DNA of 64,000 bases. Source: Aralia elata. Its lineage: Eukaryota > Streptophyta > Magnoliopsida > Apiales > Araliaceae. Below, in pieces: positions 36,047-48,100 of this stretch. The notes under the pieces are model-generated. The model was not told the origin of the DNA. It saw nothing but the letters and a program-made list of their open reading frames with translations, and searched no databases. The translations under genes and the position numbers were made by a program. The number at the start of each line of letters is the position of its first letter. Position 1 is the stretch's first letter. The stretch lies in assembly GCA_034770075.1 (NCBI GenBank), contig CM068388.1, positions 68,434,889 to 68,498,888 on the forward strand, in the 5' to 3' direction.

Positions 36047-36165
36047 AATAGGGAAAGAGGATCACCTCCATAGTGAGGTTGTTGTCCTCACCCCTTTTAT
36101 AATTTAGTAGGGAAAGAGGATCACCTCTATAGTGAGGTTGTTGTCCTCACCCCTTTTATAAATCA
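36047..36165 (+). repeat. Two-copy 58-bp tandem repeat with hairpins in D LTR
   Basis: Two copies of a block starting TAGGGAAAGAGGATCACCTC, each with GTGAGG paired to CCTCAC across TTGTTGT. The 3' LTR has the same pair at about 54525-54641, so the duplication predates insertion. Confidence 0.85.
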
Positions 36166-36976
36166 AGGAAGTATTCATCGGACTTATTATGTTAGGCTAG
36201 TTCCTTATTCAGTTCTAAGGGGATGTTGAACCTTGTTTCCAGGTAATGATTTGATTAAGTATAAGCTATTTATTCCTTCTTACATGAAGTTCATTCTTGA
36301 TAATATATTTTAATTGTTGAATGATATTTATTTCGATTGGTTTAATGTGACCGGTTAAGTCAATTTGATTAATTTCATATGCTAGATTAAGGGACAGTAT
36401 TACGTGTAATTGATATTGTTCCTAATCATAAGTAGCAATTAGTGATACATGATTGTGGTCAAGCTTTTGAGTATTGCTATGATTATCGGAAGACAAGTTA
36501 AATAATCCGAACTCGTGTGATTGTTGCTTGGATTAGTCTAATTCCCTAGTTCTTAATACAGTTATTATATTAAATCTAGAGAGCTTGTTGTAGGTTGTAT
36601 AACGGTTAGAATCTTATGAAGAGCTTGTTTCATTAAGTGATAATCTAAGGGGAGTTTCGGGTAGTAGAGCTTGTTGCTCCCTAGGGCTATTAATTTCAGT
36701 GAAAGATAAATATTACTTTACTTATTTATTCTATTATTGTAAAAAGGTGATATTGATCTGGAAGAACTGAAATCTTTAATTGGTTATTCCTATCACTTTA
36801 AATTCTGTTCTTGATAATTAGTGAAATTAAATTATAAACCCCCCCTTTTTTTGGTAAACAAAGCATAAATTTAGACTAATCACTCTCTGTGGGATCGACT
36901 CTTGCTTGCACTGCTACATTATTATCTTTCACAGTAAGGTTTTATTTTTGGTTGCCTGCGACAGCACACCAAATTT

Positions 36977-36994
36977 TGGCGTCGTTGCCGGGGA
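36977..36994 (+). other. Primer binding site of element D (tRNA-Asp)
   Basis: TGGCGTCGTTGCCGGGGA matches the Asp-tRNA 3' end, with one T for C in the usual GGCGCC. Five bases separate it from the LTR. Confidence 0.88.
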
Positions 36995-37082
36995 GTAATT
37001 TTAGTTTTTTTTTCTTTGTTATCATTATTTTTATCTTTATTTATTATTTTTTTTGTACTCAGGTAATTTGAATTTCATTTGA

Positions 37083-38640
37083 TTGTTTATGTCCAAAACT
37101 CGATCTACTAATCAAGGTGATTTAAAGTGTGATCCAGAAATAGAGAGAACCATTCGTAGATTAAGGAAGGTAGCTCAGAAAAATTATGAAGAGAAGGACA
37201 CCATGGCAAAAACCCGAACTTTAAAGGAGCTTGCGGCCCCTACTTTGAATCAACAACCTTTATGCATAACCTTCCCTAATCTAGATGCTAATACTCATTT
37301 TGAATTAAAATCTGGACTAATACATCTTTTACCTACTTTTCATGGTTTGGCAGGTGAAGACCCTCACAAACATTTGAAGGAATTTCATGTGGTATGCACA
37401 AGTATGAAGCCTACTGGAGTAACGGAAGAATAAATCAAGTTGAAAGCCTTTCCTTCCTCTAAAATATTTGGCTAAGGATTGGCTTTACTATTTACCCTCC
37501 AGAAGTATCACAAAATGCGAAGAGATAAAAAGATTATTCTTAGAAAAATATTTTCCCGCTTCAAGAGCAGCTAACATTCGAAAAGAAATTTGTGGTGTGA
37601 GGCAGAATAATGGAGAAACCCTATACGAGTATTGGGAACGTTTTAAGAAACTATGTGCAAGCTGCCCCCATCATCAAATTAGTGATCAAATCCTCATCCA
37701 ATACTACTATGAAGGTCTTTTATCTACAGATAGGAGCATGATTGATGCTGTTAGTGGAGGAGCTCTGGTGGACAAGACTCCCGAGGCTGCAAGAAATCTC
37801 ATTACAAATATGGCAGCTAATTCTCAATAATTTGGCAGTCGACTTGATTTCTCACCTAGGAATGTGAATGAGGTAAAAGTTTCTGCTATTGAATAACAAA
37901 TTGCAAGTCTAACTTCTCTTGTTCGTCAAATGGCTACAGGAAACATACCAGCAGCAAAAGCTTGTGGCATTTGTTTGTTAACAAATCACAATACAGATGC
38001 ATGTCCAACACTGCAAGAGGATGATAATATGCAACATGGAAATGCAGTGGGGAATTATCAAGGATAATCCCAGCGAAAATATGATCCCTACTCTAACACT
38101 TACAATTCCGGATGGAGGGATCATCCCAATTTGAGCTATGGAGGTACTAGGCCACTAGTGCAAAGTGTTTTCCCAAATGGTCAGTAAAGTTTTCAACCAG
38201 CTCAATCACAGTACCAACCTAGACAGGCTGCTCTTGTTAATTCTGGAACATCTCTTGAGGACATGTTCAAGGCATTCATGAATCAAACACAACAATTCCA
38301 GTAAGAGACAAGGACTTCCATCCACAATCTAGAAAATCAGATGAGTCAACTTGCTACGACAGTTGGTTGATTGGACTCTCAAAGTTCAGGGAAGCTACCT
38401 TCTCAAACAATTGTCAATCCGAGAGAGAATGCATGTGCCATAACCTTGAGAAGTGGAAAACAATTGGAAGCACCAAAAGCTACCGGTGAATTTGAGGAAG
38501 ATAAGGCTAAAGAGGATGCAGAAATATCAAAGGTAAAACCTTACACTCCTGTTCAACTAAAGACTAAATCCTTTACCTTTTCCTCCCAGGAATCCCAAAA
38601 CTTCAAGGAAGGATGAGCAAGAAAAAGAAATTATAGAAAC
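37083..38640 (+). pseudogene. gag: Gag of element D
   Basis: The N-terminal part (37083-37433) has TMAKTRTLKELAAPTLNQQP and LIHLLPTFHGLAGEDPHKHL. After TAA (37431) and a frameshift it continues as DWLYYLPSRSITKCEEIKRL, RKEICGVRQNNGETLYEYWE and CASCPHHQISDQILIQYYYE. Later stops at 37828, 37894, 38065, 38185, 38302 and 38368 interrupt a Gln/Asn-rich part and the NPRENACAITLRSGKQLEAP run. Nearly all stops are one C-to-T or G-to-A from Gln, Trp or Arg codons. A CX2C...C remnant (ACGICLLTNHNTDACP) near 37965 may be the knuckle. Confidence 0.9.
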
Positions 38641-39490
38641 TTTCAGGAAGGTAGAGGTGAATATTCTTTTACTAGATGCAATTAAGAAAGTGCCCAGGTA
38701 TGCAAAATTTTTGAAAGAATTATGCACCAACAAAAGAAAATTGAAAAATGATGAAAGAGTTATTATTGGTGAGAATGTATCAGCAGTCCTTCAAAGAAAA
38801 ATGCCCCCTAAATGTAAAGATCCAGGCATGTTTACAATTCCATGTAGAATAGGTAATACCAGATTTGAGAAAGTTATGCTAGATTTAGGAGCTTCAATTA
38901 ATGTCATGCCATTATCTATTTTTGCTTCTCTAAATCTAGGTCCTTTGAAACAAACTGGTATTATTATTCAATTGGTTGATCGTACTAACACTTACCCCCA
39001 AGGAGTAATTGAAGATGTCTTGGTGCAGGTGAATGAACTAATCTTTCCTGCGGATTTTTACATAGTGGATATGAATGATGATAAATCCCCAAATCCTGCA
39101 CATATACTTTTAGGGAGGCCATTTTTGAAAACAGCAAGGACTATGATTGATGTGCACAATGGAACCTTAACTATGGAGTTTGATGGTGAAAAGATATAAT
39201 TCAACATATATGAGGCCATGAGGTACCTTAGTGATATTCACCCTGTTTTTGCTATTGATGTACTTGACTCTTTAGTGCAGAAGTCTTTTGAACAAACACA
39301 AAGGGAAAGTTTGGAGGTTGTCATCACCAAAAGTCTGGAATTAGATAAAGAAGAAGAGATTGGGCAGAATCAAGACTTCAAGGAGACTGTAGCTGCATTA
39401 CATTCTTTACCTAAAACCTCAGCTAAATATGCAGTTTATTCTATTCAATTGCCTAGTTCTCATCAAAAGTTATTACCATCTGTTGTGTAG
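38641..39490 (+). pseudogene. pol: Protease region of element D
   Basis: The segment VMLDLGASINVMPLSIFASL has the DLGAS active site typical of Athila-type proteases (Leu replaces the Ser/Thr of DSG/DTG). It is followed by VLVQVNELIFPADFYIVDMN and ILLGRPFLKTARTMIDVHNG, the second conserved block (LLGRPFL). TAA at 39197 is followed by an open stretch ending in TAG at 39488. Confidence 0.9.
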
Positions 39491-40339
39491 GCCCCAACCT
39501 TGGAACTGAAACCATTACCTGCACACTTGAAGTATGCATTCTTAGGGAAGAATGAGATGCTACCAGTGATTATTGCTAACAATCTAACCAAAGTACAAGA
39601 GGACAAACTGCTCAGAGTCCTAAGGGACCATATGACAGTCTTTGGTTAGACTATAGCAGATATCAAAGGTATTAGTCCTGCTACATGCATGCATAGAATC
39701 CTTCTGAAAGATGGAGCCAAGCCCACTAGAGATGCAAAAAGAAGACTTAATCCACCCATGATGGAGGTAGTGAAGAAGGAGGTGCTGAAATTACTTGATG
39801 CAGGCATAATCTATCCCATCTCAGACAGTCAATGGGTAAGTCCAGTATAGGTAGTGCCAAAGAAATTTGGAATCACAGTTACCAAGAATGATGATAATGA
39901 GTTGGTGCCCACACGTATGCAGACAGGATGGAGAGTTTGTATTAATTACAGGAAGTTAAATGTTGTAACTAGAAAGGACCACTTTCCTCTTCCTTTTATT
40001 GATCAAATGTTAGAAAGATTAGTTGGGCATGCTTATTACTGTTTTCTAGATGGTTTTTCAGGTTATAACCAAATTGTGATTACACCCGAAGACCAAGAAA
40101 AGACCACATTCACATGTCCTTTTGGTATATTTGCGTATCGTAGAATGTCCTTTGGACTGTGTAATGCACCAGGTACCTTCCAACGATGTATGGTAAGCAT
40201 CTTTTCTGATTTTCTTGAAAACTATATTGAAATATTTATGGATGACTTCAAAATACATGGTGATTCTTTAGACGTATGCCTCGATAATCTGACTCATGTG
40301 CTAGATAGATGTTTAGAAACTAATCTTGTTATTAATTGA
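39491..40339 (+). pseudogene. pol: Reverse transcriptase of element D
   Basis: Stops at 39647 (TGG site) and 39848 (CAG site) interrupt the N-terminal region. The long open part has TGWRVCINYRKLNVVTRKDH, FPLPFIDQMLERLVGHAYYC, FLDGFSGYNQI, FGIFAYRRMSFGLCNAPGTF and the catalytic EIFMDDFKIHG. It ends at TGA 40337-40339, where the family has Trp before EKCHF. Confidence 0.93.
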
Positions 40340-41227
40340 GAAAAGTGTCACTTTATGGTGGAGCAAGGTATAGTACTTGGCCATGTAGTTTCAGCTAAAG
40401 GATTAGAAGTGGATAAAGCTAAGATAGAAATTGTTACTGCTCTGCCTTATCCCGTAAGTGTGCGGGAAATCAGTTCTTTCCTTGGTCATGCAGGTTTCTA
40501 TCGTAGATTTATCAAGGACTTCTCGAAAATAGCTTTGCCATTGTGTAAGTTGCTGCAAAAGGATATGGAATTCCAATTTGATGACGAGTGTAAGGAGGCG
40601 TTTGACAAATTAAAGATGCTATTGACCTCGGCACCGGTAATACAACCACCAAATTGGAAGTTGCCATTTGAGATCATGTGTGATGCAAGCAACTATGCAG
40701 TGGGAGTTGTCTTAGGCCAAAGGGTTAACAAAGTTGTCCATGCCATTTATTATGCTTTTAGGACTCTAAATACTGCTCAGATTAATTACACTACGACTGA
40801 AAAAGAACTATTATCTATTGTATTTGCTTTAGATAAGTTTAGATCGTATCTGCTTGGTACTAAAGTTATAGTTTATTCTGACCATGCTGCTCTCAGATAT
40901 TTACTAACCAAGAAAGAATCCAAACCAAGAATCATTAGATGGATTCTATTGCTACAAGAATTTGACTTGAAGATCAAGGATAAGAAGGGAGCGGACAACT
41001 TGGTGGCGGATCACTTGAGCAGGCTGATTAAGGATGAAGAGGCGCTACCATTGCATGATTCTTTTCCAGATGAGCATTTATTTTCCATTGATGAGGATAT
41101 ACCTTGGTATGCCAATATCGTGAATTACTTAGTGAGTGCCTATGTTCCTAGTGAGTTCTCTAAATTCCAAAAAGAAAAGCTTAAGAGTGATGCCAAATAT
41201 TATATATGGGATGATCCATACTTATGA
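40340..41227 (+). pseudogene. pol: RT connection and RNase H of element D
   Basis: GIVLGHVVSAKGLEVDKAKI and SFLGHAGFYRRFIKDFSKIA form the connection. RNase H shows PFEIMCDASNYAVGVVLGQR (catalytic Asp), TTEKELLSIVFALDKFRSYL (catalytic Glu), VIVYSDHAALRYLL (catalytic Asp) and GADNLVADHLSRL. The long open frame is intact until TGA at 41225 (Trp site). Confidence 0.93.
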
Positions 41228-42206
41228 AAATTTTGTGCTGACCAGATAGTTAGAAGGTGTGTGCCTAAAAGTGAGTTTTTATCTATTCTAACTTTTTGTC
41301 ACTCTTATGCTTATGAAGGCCATTTTGGACCTAAAAGAACAACTCATAAGGTTTTGGAATGTGGTTTCTTTTGACCGACTATTTTTAAGGACTCTTATCA
41401 GTTCTGTAAGTCATGTGAAAATTGTCAAAAGACGGGAAATATATCAAGTAAGAATTAAATGCCACAAACACCTATTTTAATTGTTGAAATTTTTGATGTT
41501 TGGGGTATTGATTTTATGGGACCATTTCCTGCTTTTTATGGTAATCTTTACATTCTTTTGGCTGTTAATTATGTTTCTAAATGGGTGGAAGCTAAAGCCA
41601 CTAGGACTGATGAATCTAAAGTTGTTGCAGATTTTGTCATGTCTAACTTATTTGTCAGGTTTGGAACGCCAAGGGCCATAATCAGTGATAAGAGAACCTA
41701 CTTCTACAATAGGATGTTAGCGACACTATTCAAGAAATACAATGTGATGCATAAAGTTTTTACATCCTACCATCCGCGGAGACGGGGTGAGCATGGTGCG
41801 GTTTGGTGCGATTTGAAGCTCAAACCACACCCGAAACCGCTTAGGTGCGGTTTCACAAATCCAAAACCGCACATGGAACCGCATGGTGCGGTTTGGTGCA
41901 GTTTTAAAATGTGCGGTGCGGTTTCATTTGGTGCGGTTTCGGTTACAAAACCAATTGAGGCAACAAATTTTTATACAATTTAAATTAAGAATGAAAAACA
42001 AATTCCTCAATCTTTTAAAGTCTTTCTAGTATTCCTTATTTGAAATTAAATCAACCACTTCCTTGATATGAGCTTGGATAAATGGACAAATCAATTCTAA
42101 ATGTATAGCCCACCACCCAATTCAGTCAGAAGAAGAAATGAACTAAAACAATGTTCACATGGACAAATGTACTACATAACAATATGCATTATATATATAT
42201 ATAGTG

Positions 42207-44025
42207 TGAAAGTAGTATGTACACAAGCCAATCATATTTGATATGATGTAGCATATACTTTGTAATCTTATTCATTTATTAATAAAAGAATTGATTTTCT
42301 TAAAAAGGCATTTTATATTATCTACATGGTGTTATATTAAATGTGATAAACCCATAGTTTTGAGCAATGCTTTTAGAATCATGATGGTGATCTTGCTAAT
42401 GAGATCTAAATTCTAGATAGCTCACAAACTAAAATTGTTCCTAATCGTTGGATTACTAAATTGGGGATTAGTGAATCTGGATAGATTAGTACATACGTTG
42501 CTTGCTCTTAAGAAGAGGATGATTGATCTCATAATCATTTGTGTGGAGACACTAAAGCAAGTGTGTAGGTACTTATTGGAGAATAAGTTCACTGAACGTG
42601 GCTCGCTAAGGATTACCTAATGGAGTTTTACTCGCCTGTCAATAGGAATTCTTCTAGTGATAGTAGTACAAGTGATCCTTGGACTTGAGATCATCATAGT
42701 ATCTTGTGTATGATGAGTTATGCTTTGACATGTCCCTTAAGACTTTTAGGGTATATCAAAGGGTATGATTGGGTATAATAAGTTGTACATGGAGATAGGT
42801 GAATGATCAATAAAGAATCTACCACGTCTAGTAAAAGATGTGAATGTCCTATGTGATTCGATAAATGACAACTCAGTAGTCCTTGACCAAGGCAGAATAA
42901 AATTAGAAAGGAGTTTCTAATTTACATTATTTAGAGTTGTGCATTTTGGAATCGAAATACATATAATTAAATAAAATAAGACTTGACAGTAAATCCATGT
43001 CTTATATTTAATTGGGACATTGTATGGTAGAAGGATTAAATTGTATGGTAACTATTCACTGAAAGGTTTTTTTGTGATTAATGTTGAAATCTATATTATC
43101 TGGAAAGTCGTTGATCGCTAAGGGGGCTTACCCTTATTGTAGAATAAATATTATTTATTTAAATGAATTAAATAGTTTAATTTATTTATTTAAATAAGAT
43201 TAGAATTGTTCTAATTGATTTATTCACAACCAGTTTAATATGGAGAACCTAAAGGGTCACACCGCAAAAGGAAAAATATTTATTTAAGAAGTAAATGGCA
43301 TAATTGTAATAATAAGTTAAGTGTATTTAATTTAATCTATGGAGATAGAATAAATTAAATAGCTTAATATTTATTATTTAATATTTTGGAAATATTAAAT
43401 ATAAATTGATAAGAGGAGTCTTATTATTATTACTATTACTATTATTTAATTCCTAATAGGGATTGAGAATTAATTAATAGAAGTACTCTCTCTCATGAAT
43501 TCTTAATTGGATTAGGAGCATAATTAATTAAAAGAGTTTAATTATAATAGAAATCCTAATCCTAAATAGTTTAGGGAAGGGTTATTCCTACATCTATAAA
43601 TAAGAGGAGTCTTATCATAGATTAGGGTTACACACTCTTGCATTAGATTGTGGAGAGTACTTACAATTTCTATAGAGATAGAAACTAGGGTTTTGCCAAT
43701 ACCCAACTTCTTGAATACCTATTCTTCCTTGGTGGATCACCTCTAGAGGCCAAACACTTGGGTGGCTAACGTTGATCAAAGGAAGGAATCTCATCCGTGA
43801 AATTCAAGGAGAACGCGAAGGAATTGGAGTTGAACTTGTACCCGAGGAAGCACGGTTCTACGAGGGTATAATTTCTTAATCTCTATTTCTTTTGTTTATA
43901 TCGTTAATTGAGCACATAGATTGATCTTGGTGATGGTTTGTATAAAATTTTAAAATCCGTTTTATCGTGCTTCCGCACTATTTATGTAATTTGATTGCAT
44001 GTTCGCGCTATATACAAACCTAACA
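42207..44025 (+). repeat. 5' LTR of C3 (1819 bp)
   Basis: From TGAAAGTAGTATGTAC to ACAAACCTAACA, with a TATA box at 43595-43602. Short frames at 42435-42620 and equivalents recur in every LTR of the family and are not genes. Confidence 0.95.
43595..43602 (+). promoter_or_regulatory. TATA box of C3 5' LTR
   Basis: TATAAATA in CATCTATAAATAAGAGG. Confidence 0.7.
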
Positions 44026-44026
44026 G

Positions 44027-44038
44027 TGGTATCAGAGC
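44027..44038 (+). other. Primer binding site of C3 (initiator-Met tRNA)
   Basis: TGGTATCAGAGC begins one base after the LTR end. Confidence 0.95.
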
Positions 44039-45661
44039 TTAATCTTGTGCTAATTATCAATTTTGATGATTCCATATGTGTATGATATGCGATTGGATCG
44101 AAATTTTTGGGCAGAATCAAATTTTTTCTGGATCAGCGGCGCGGCGCGGCGCAGCTGCGTCGGCTCCAGTTCATTCTAGGTGCAGCTGCGCTGTTTCCCA
44201 GTTCATTCTAGGTGCAGCTGCGCCGGACAGTATAATCCGGAAAAAATAATTTTTCCTTCAATTGAAATAAATGGTTTATTTAATTGATATAAGTTTAAAA
44301 TAAAGATGTTTATTTTATCTGAAATAGGATTTCAGATTGCTAAAATTAAAGGAGTTGAATTTGGATTTGGTTTTTGATTAAAATAAAAGAGTTTATTTTG
44401 TTTCAAAACTAAATATTAGCAAAACTTTTGCCCATTAATTGATATCAATGCATATATGGAATGATTTTATTATTCATGAGATGAATGTTATTTATTGATA
44501 CATATAGAGATATGTATGATAATAAATAGGGATTGATTATGGACTATTGACCAATGTGTGATTGAATTTATGTTAGTGGATGCTTGAATGTATGGGTTTT
44601 TATAAATGGGGTCTGCGTACCTCGTCTTTTCTAATTTTTCTTAATGTAAATTCTATCTCCCTCCTATGTATTTCCCCTTGACTGCTGATCAAGGTTTCTA
44701 TTTATTGTAAATACTTTTTGTAATAGGACTAGTTAGAATTAATTTTGAAGAATTGGAGACAAAGGAGTAAGGAGCGCTTGAAGACCCGTTTGTATTGGAG
44801 CCCGGGTTTAAATGTAATAGTTATATTTAAATTTTATTCTTGCACCCTAGGTTTGACCTTTTGGTTCACTTGGTGGCTCTAGTGAACCAAACTAGAATAA
44901 AAGTACATAATCAGTCTGGATAGAATATAGTATTCTATATGTGCATGCTTACTATGTATATATTATATATTATACAACATGCTTCACATGTTAAATAATA
45001 TGACGCGTATTTTATATATATATGTGCATGCGCGCTGAACAAGATGAGACTAATAATAATAAACCCCTCAAAGAAATCATATTAAGTCCTAAGCGTTCAA
45101 AGATATTTGGAATATCGATCGTCGCCTTCTAGCATGGTAAAACAATAGAGTATTAAATGTTTAATATGAGTTTGTTGTGCACACACAAGGCGAGTATTAA
45201 ACATTTAAGATGTTGTTTTATCACAATTGATGCTTATAAATAGACTGAACGATGCTGTTTTGTTGTGTCACCACAAGGACAGTGTTTTTCTTTCGAATAT
45301 ATGGAAGTGTTAGGATGAACTTAACTTAGATTATTTTAGTTTGGATGTGCACACACTTGACCATTATAATCTAAGAGGCAAAATACAAGGAGTTACATAA
45401 TGATGTAATTGACAATAGTTGTCTACCTATTTATTTATATATAGTTTGTTGTGCACACACAAGGCTATATACATTTGAAATGGGATCCTTAATCTCACTA
45501 GCAAATCTTTAATTAGATTTGTCGAACTATATATTGAGGGTAATATAGTTTTATGAAAATAGTGGGAGATACCAATTTAAAATAAAGACCTAATTTATTT
45601 TGGTAATTAATTAAATGAATGTATGCTAAAATGTTGTCTATTTCACATGCAGAATTTAAAA
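44039..45661 (+). other. Long leader of C3, with a GC-rich duplicated block
   Basis: A 1.6-kb non-coding leader as in C1. At 44134-44228 lies a GC-rich patch with CGCGGCGCGGCGCAGCTGCG and two copies of CCAGTTCATTCTAGGTGCAG. C1 has a different, shorter GC patch here (about 30640-30656). Three TTTGTTGTG...CACAAGG blocks (about 45171, 45259, 45444) match the C1 palindromes. Confidence 0.75.
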
Positions 45662-46460
45662 ATGTCAAACTCATTATCACTGCGTAGCATACTTGAAGCT
45701 AACAAACTGACCGGACCGAATTACACGGACTGGTTAAGGAATCTGAAAATTGTTCTCACTGCTGAAAAGATTTCTTATGTCCTAAATTCGTTAGTCCCTG
45801 CAAGTGTTGCAGAAACAGCCTCTAAGGAAGAGATTGCTACTTTCAGAAAGTGGTAAGATGATGCAATCCTGGCTCAATGCATCATGCTCGCATCCATGAG
45901 TAACGAGCTTCAGCGTCAGCATGAAACTATGGATGCTCCTACTATATTGCTGCACCTCAAAGAGTTGTATGGTGAGCAAAGTAGGACTGCTAGATATCAG
46001 ATATCTAAGGAGCTCTTCCGATCTCGTATGACTGAGGGCACTGCTGTTGAGACTCATGTCCTTAAGATGATCAATCTGATTGAACAACTAGGACAACTTG
46101 GGTTCATAATGGATGGGGAATTAAGTCAAGATTTGATCTTGCAGTCACTCCCGGACACCTTCTCACAATTTGTTGTGAATTTTCACATGAATAAGTTGGG
46201 TGTCAGCTTGCCTGAGCTACTTAACATGCTGAAAACTGCTGAAGGTCACTTCTCATCCAACAAGAACCAAGTCTTACTAGTGGATGATTCTTCCAAGAAA
46301 AAGGAAGAGGCCCAAGGTATCTTCTGAAAAGAAGAAAAACAAGAAGGCTAAGGGCAAGGCGAAGAGAAAGGATAAAAAGAAACCTGATCCAGATAGCAAA
46401 TGAATTTGCTACCATTGCAATAAGCTGGGACACTAGAAAAGGAACTACAAGGAGTATCTT
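45662..46460 (+). pseudogene. gag: Gag of C3
   Basis: Starts MSNSLSLRSILEANKLTGPN, then NYTDWLRNLKIVLTAEKISY. TAA at 45854 replaces a Gln codon intact in C1. PTILLHLKELYGEQSRTARY and LPELLNMLKTAEGHFSSNKN follow. A one-base insertion near 46303 shifts the frame in the basic tail. The zinc knuckle near 46405-46450 reads CYHCNKLGH then TAG (46434-46436) and Tyr for the last Cys; TGA at 46401 precedes it. Confidence 0.92.
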
Positions 46461-46505
46461 GCGGACCAGAAGAATCTTGGAGAAGCTTCGACTTCCGATC
46501 TAGGT

Positions 46506-48100
46506 TTGTTCATGATTGAAATTAATTTTTCTGAAAGTCAAAATTCTACTTGGGTATTAGATATCGGCTGTAGTTCTCACATATGTAATAATATGCAGGG
46601 ACTAAGCAGAAGTAGAAAGCTGAACAAGGATGAAGTCGTCCTACGAGTGGGAAATGGAGCAAAGGTTGCTGCATTAGCTGTAGGGACTTATTGTTTAGCA
46701 CTGCCTTCGGGCAAGTTCATTAGTTTAAATAATTGTTATTATGTTCCGACACTCATTAGAAACATTATTTCAATTTCTGTATTGGATATGGATGGTTTTG
46801 ATATTATAATAAAAAACAATAGTTGTTCTATTTATAATAAAAATGTTTTATATGGTGTTGGCAATCTACTGAATGGACTTTACATACTTGACTTGCATGA
46901 AAATATACTTCAAATTGAACAAACTAAGAAAAGAAAAGAGATGATGTTAATTATACCTTTATGTGGCACTGTAGACTCGGTCATATCAATGAAACAAGAT
47001 TATCCAAGTTGCATAAAGATGGGCTTTTAGAGCTATCTGATTACGAATCATATCCAACTTGTGAATCTTGTCTCATGGGTAAAATGACTAAATCTCCTTT
47101 TACTAGAAAAGGAGAAAGAGTTATAGAGTTGTTAGCGTTGGTACACACAGATGTATGTGGACCTATGACAACAAATACACGAGGAGGGTATTCTTATTTT
47201 ATTACTTTCATTGATGATCATTCTAGATTTGGATATGTGTATTTAATGAAATACAAATCTGAATCGTTTGAAAAGTTCAAAGAATTCAGAAGTGAAGTAG
47301 AGAAGCAAACTGGTAAAGTATTAAAATTCTTCGATCGGATCGAGGAGGGGAATACTTGACCAATGAGTTTCTCAATTGTCTCAAAGAAAATGGTATAATC
47401 TCACAATGGACTCCACCGGGGACGCCACAGTTGAATGGTGTATCTGAAAGGAGAAATCGAACATTGTTGGACATGGTTCGTTCCATGATGAGTTTTACCG
47501 ACCTTCCAGTATCCTTCTGGGGTTATGCCCTAGAATCGGCTGCATACTTACTTAACAAGGTACCTACCAAATCCGTCCCAAAAACCCCATATGAGATATG
47601 GACAGGGAGGAAACCTAGTCTTAAGCATGTTAAGACTTGGGGTTATCCAGCTTATGTCAAAAGGTTTGAGCATGATAAGCTGAAGACTAGATCCGACAAG
47701 TGTAGATTTGTGGGATATCCTAAAGAAAATGTAGGTTATTATTTCTATCATCCTACTGATCAAAAGGTGTTTGTAGCGAAACACGCTGCCTTCTTGGAAA
47801 AGGAGTTTATCCTTGAAGGGGTCAGTGGGAGTAAGATATATCTTGAAGAAGTTCAAGAACCACAAAATACTCCGGATCAAAGTCAGGTACCTGACCAAGT
47901 AGAAGAACCTACTGTACCACAACCTATTCGTAAATCTGGAAGAGTACCGAAGATACCTGAGAGGTATGGATTCATCATAGAGGATGATGATGAGGTACAC
48001 ATCATAGATGATGATGATCCATTGACTTACGAAGAGGCTATGAGTAGTGAAGACTCAAAGAAATGGCTAGAAGCCATGAAATCCGAGATGGACTCCATGT
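46506..48100 (+). pseudogene. pol: Protease and integrase of C3
   Basis: STWVLDIGCSSHICNN holds the protease site, with Ile where the family has Thr or Ser (DTG to DIG), a change likely to be inactivating. After a frameshift near 46940 the integrase zinc region is complete (MWHCRLGHINETRLSKLHKD; TCESCLMGKM). The first Asp is in LVHTDVCGPM. The second lies in a damaged DRGGE region near 47330-47355 with a two-base deletion relative to C1. The Glu is in GVSERRNRTLLDMVRS. The C-terminal KTPYEIWTGRKPSLKHVKTW is intact. The acidic tail runs to about 48010. Confidence 0.92.

Larger units (their letters stand above)
35095..36971 (+). repeat. 5' LTR of element D (1877 bp)
   Basis: It ends with CTCTGTGGGATCGACTC, then ACAGCACACCA before the Asp primer site. 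It contains a tandem duplication at 36047-36165. Confidence 0.93.

Noticed and set aside
42435..42620. Small frame repeated at 28823, 42435, 49835 and 58315 that looks like a conserved 60-80-residue protein
   Set aside because: It recurs only because it lies inside each C-family LTR; no independent coding evidence.
32822..46436. Shared TAG in gag as a programmed read-through stop like some retroviruses
   Set aside because: Possible but unproven: the neighbouring Cys is also lost in both copies, and there are frameshifts nearby in each, so shared decay is the simpler reading.
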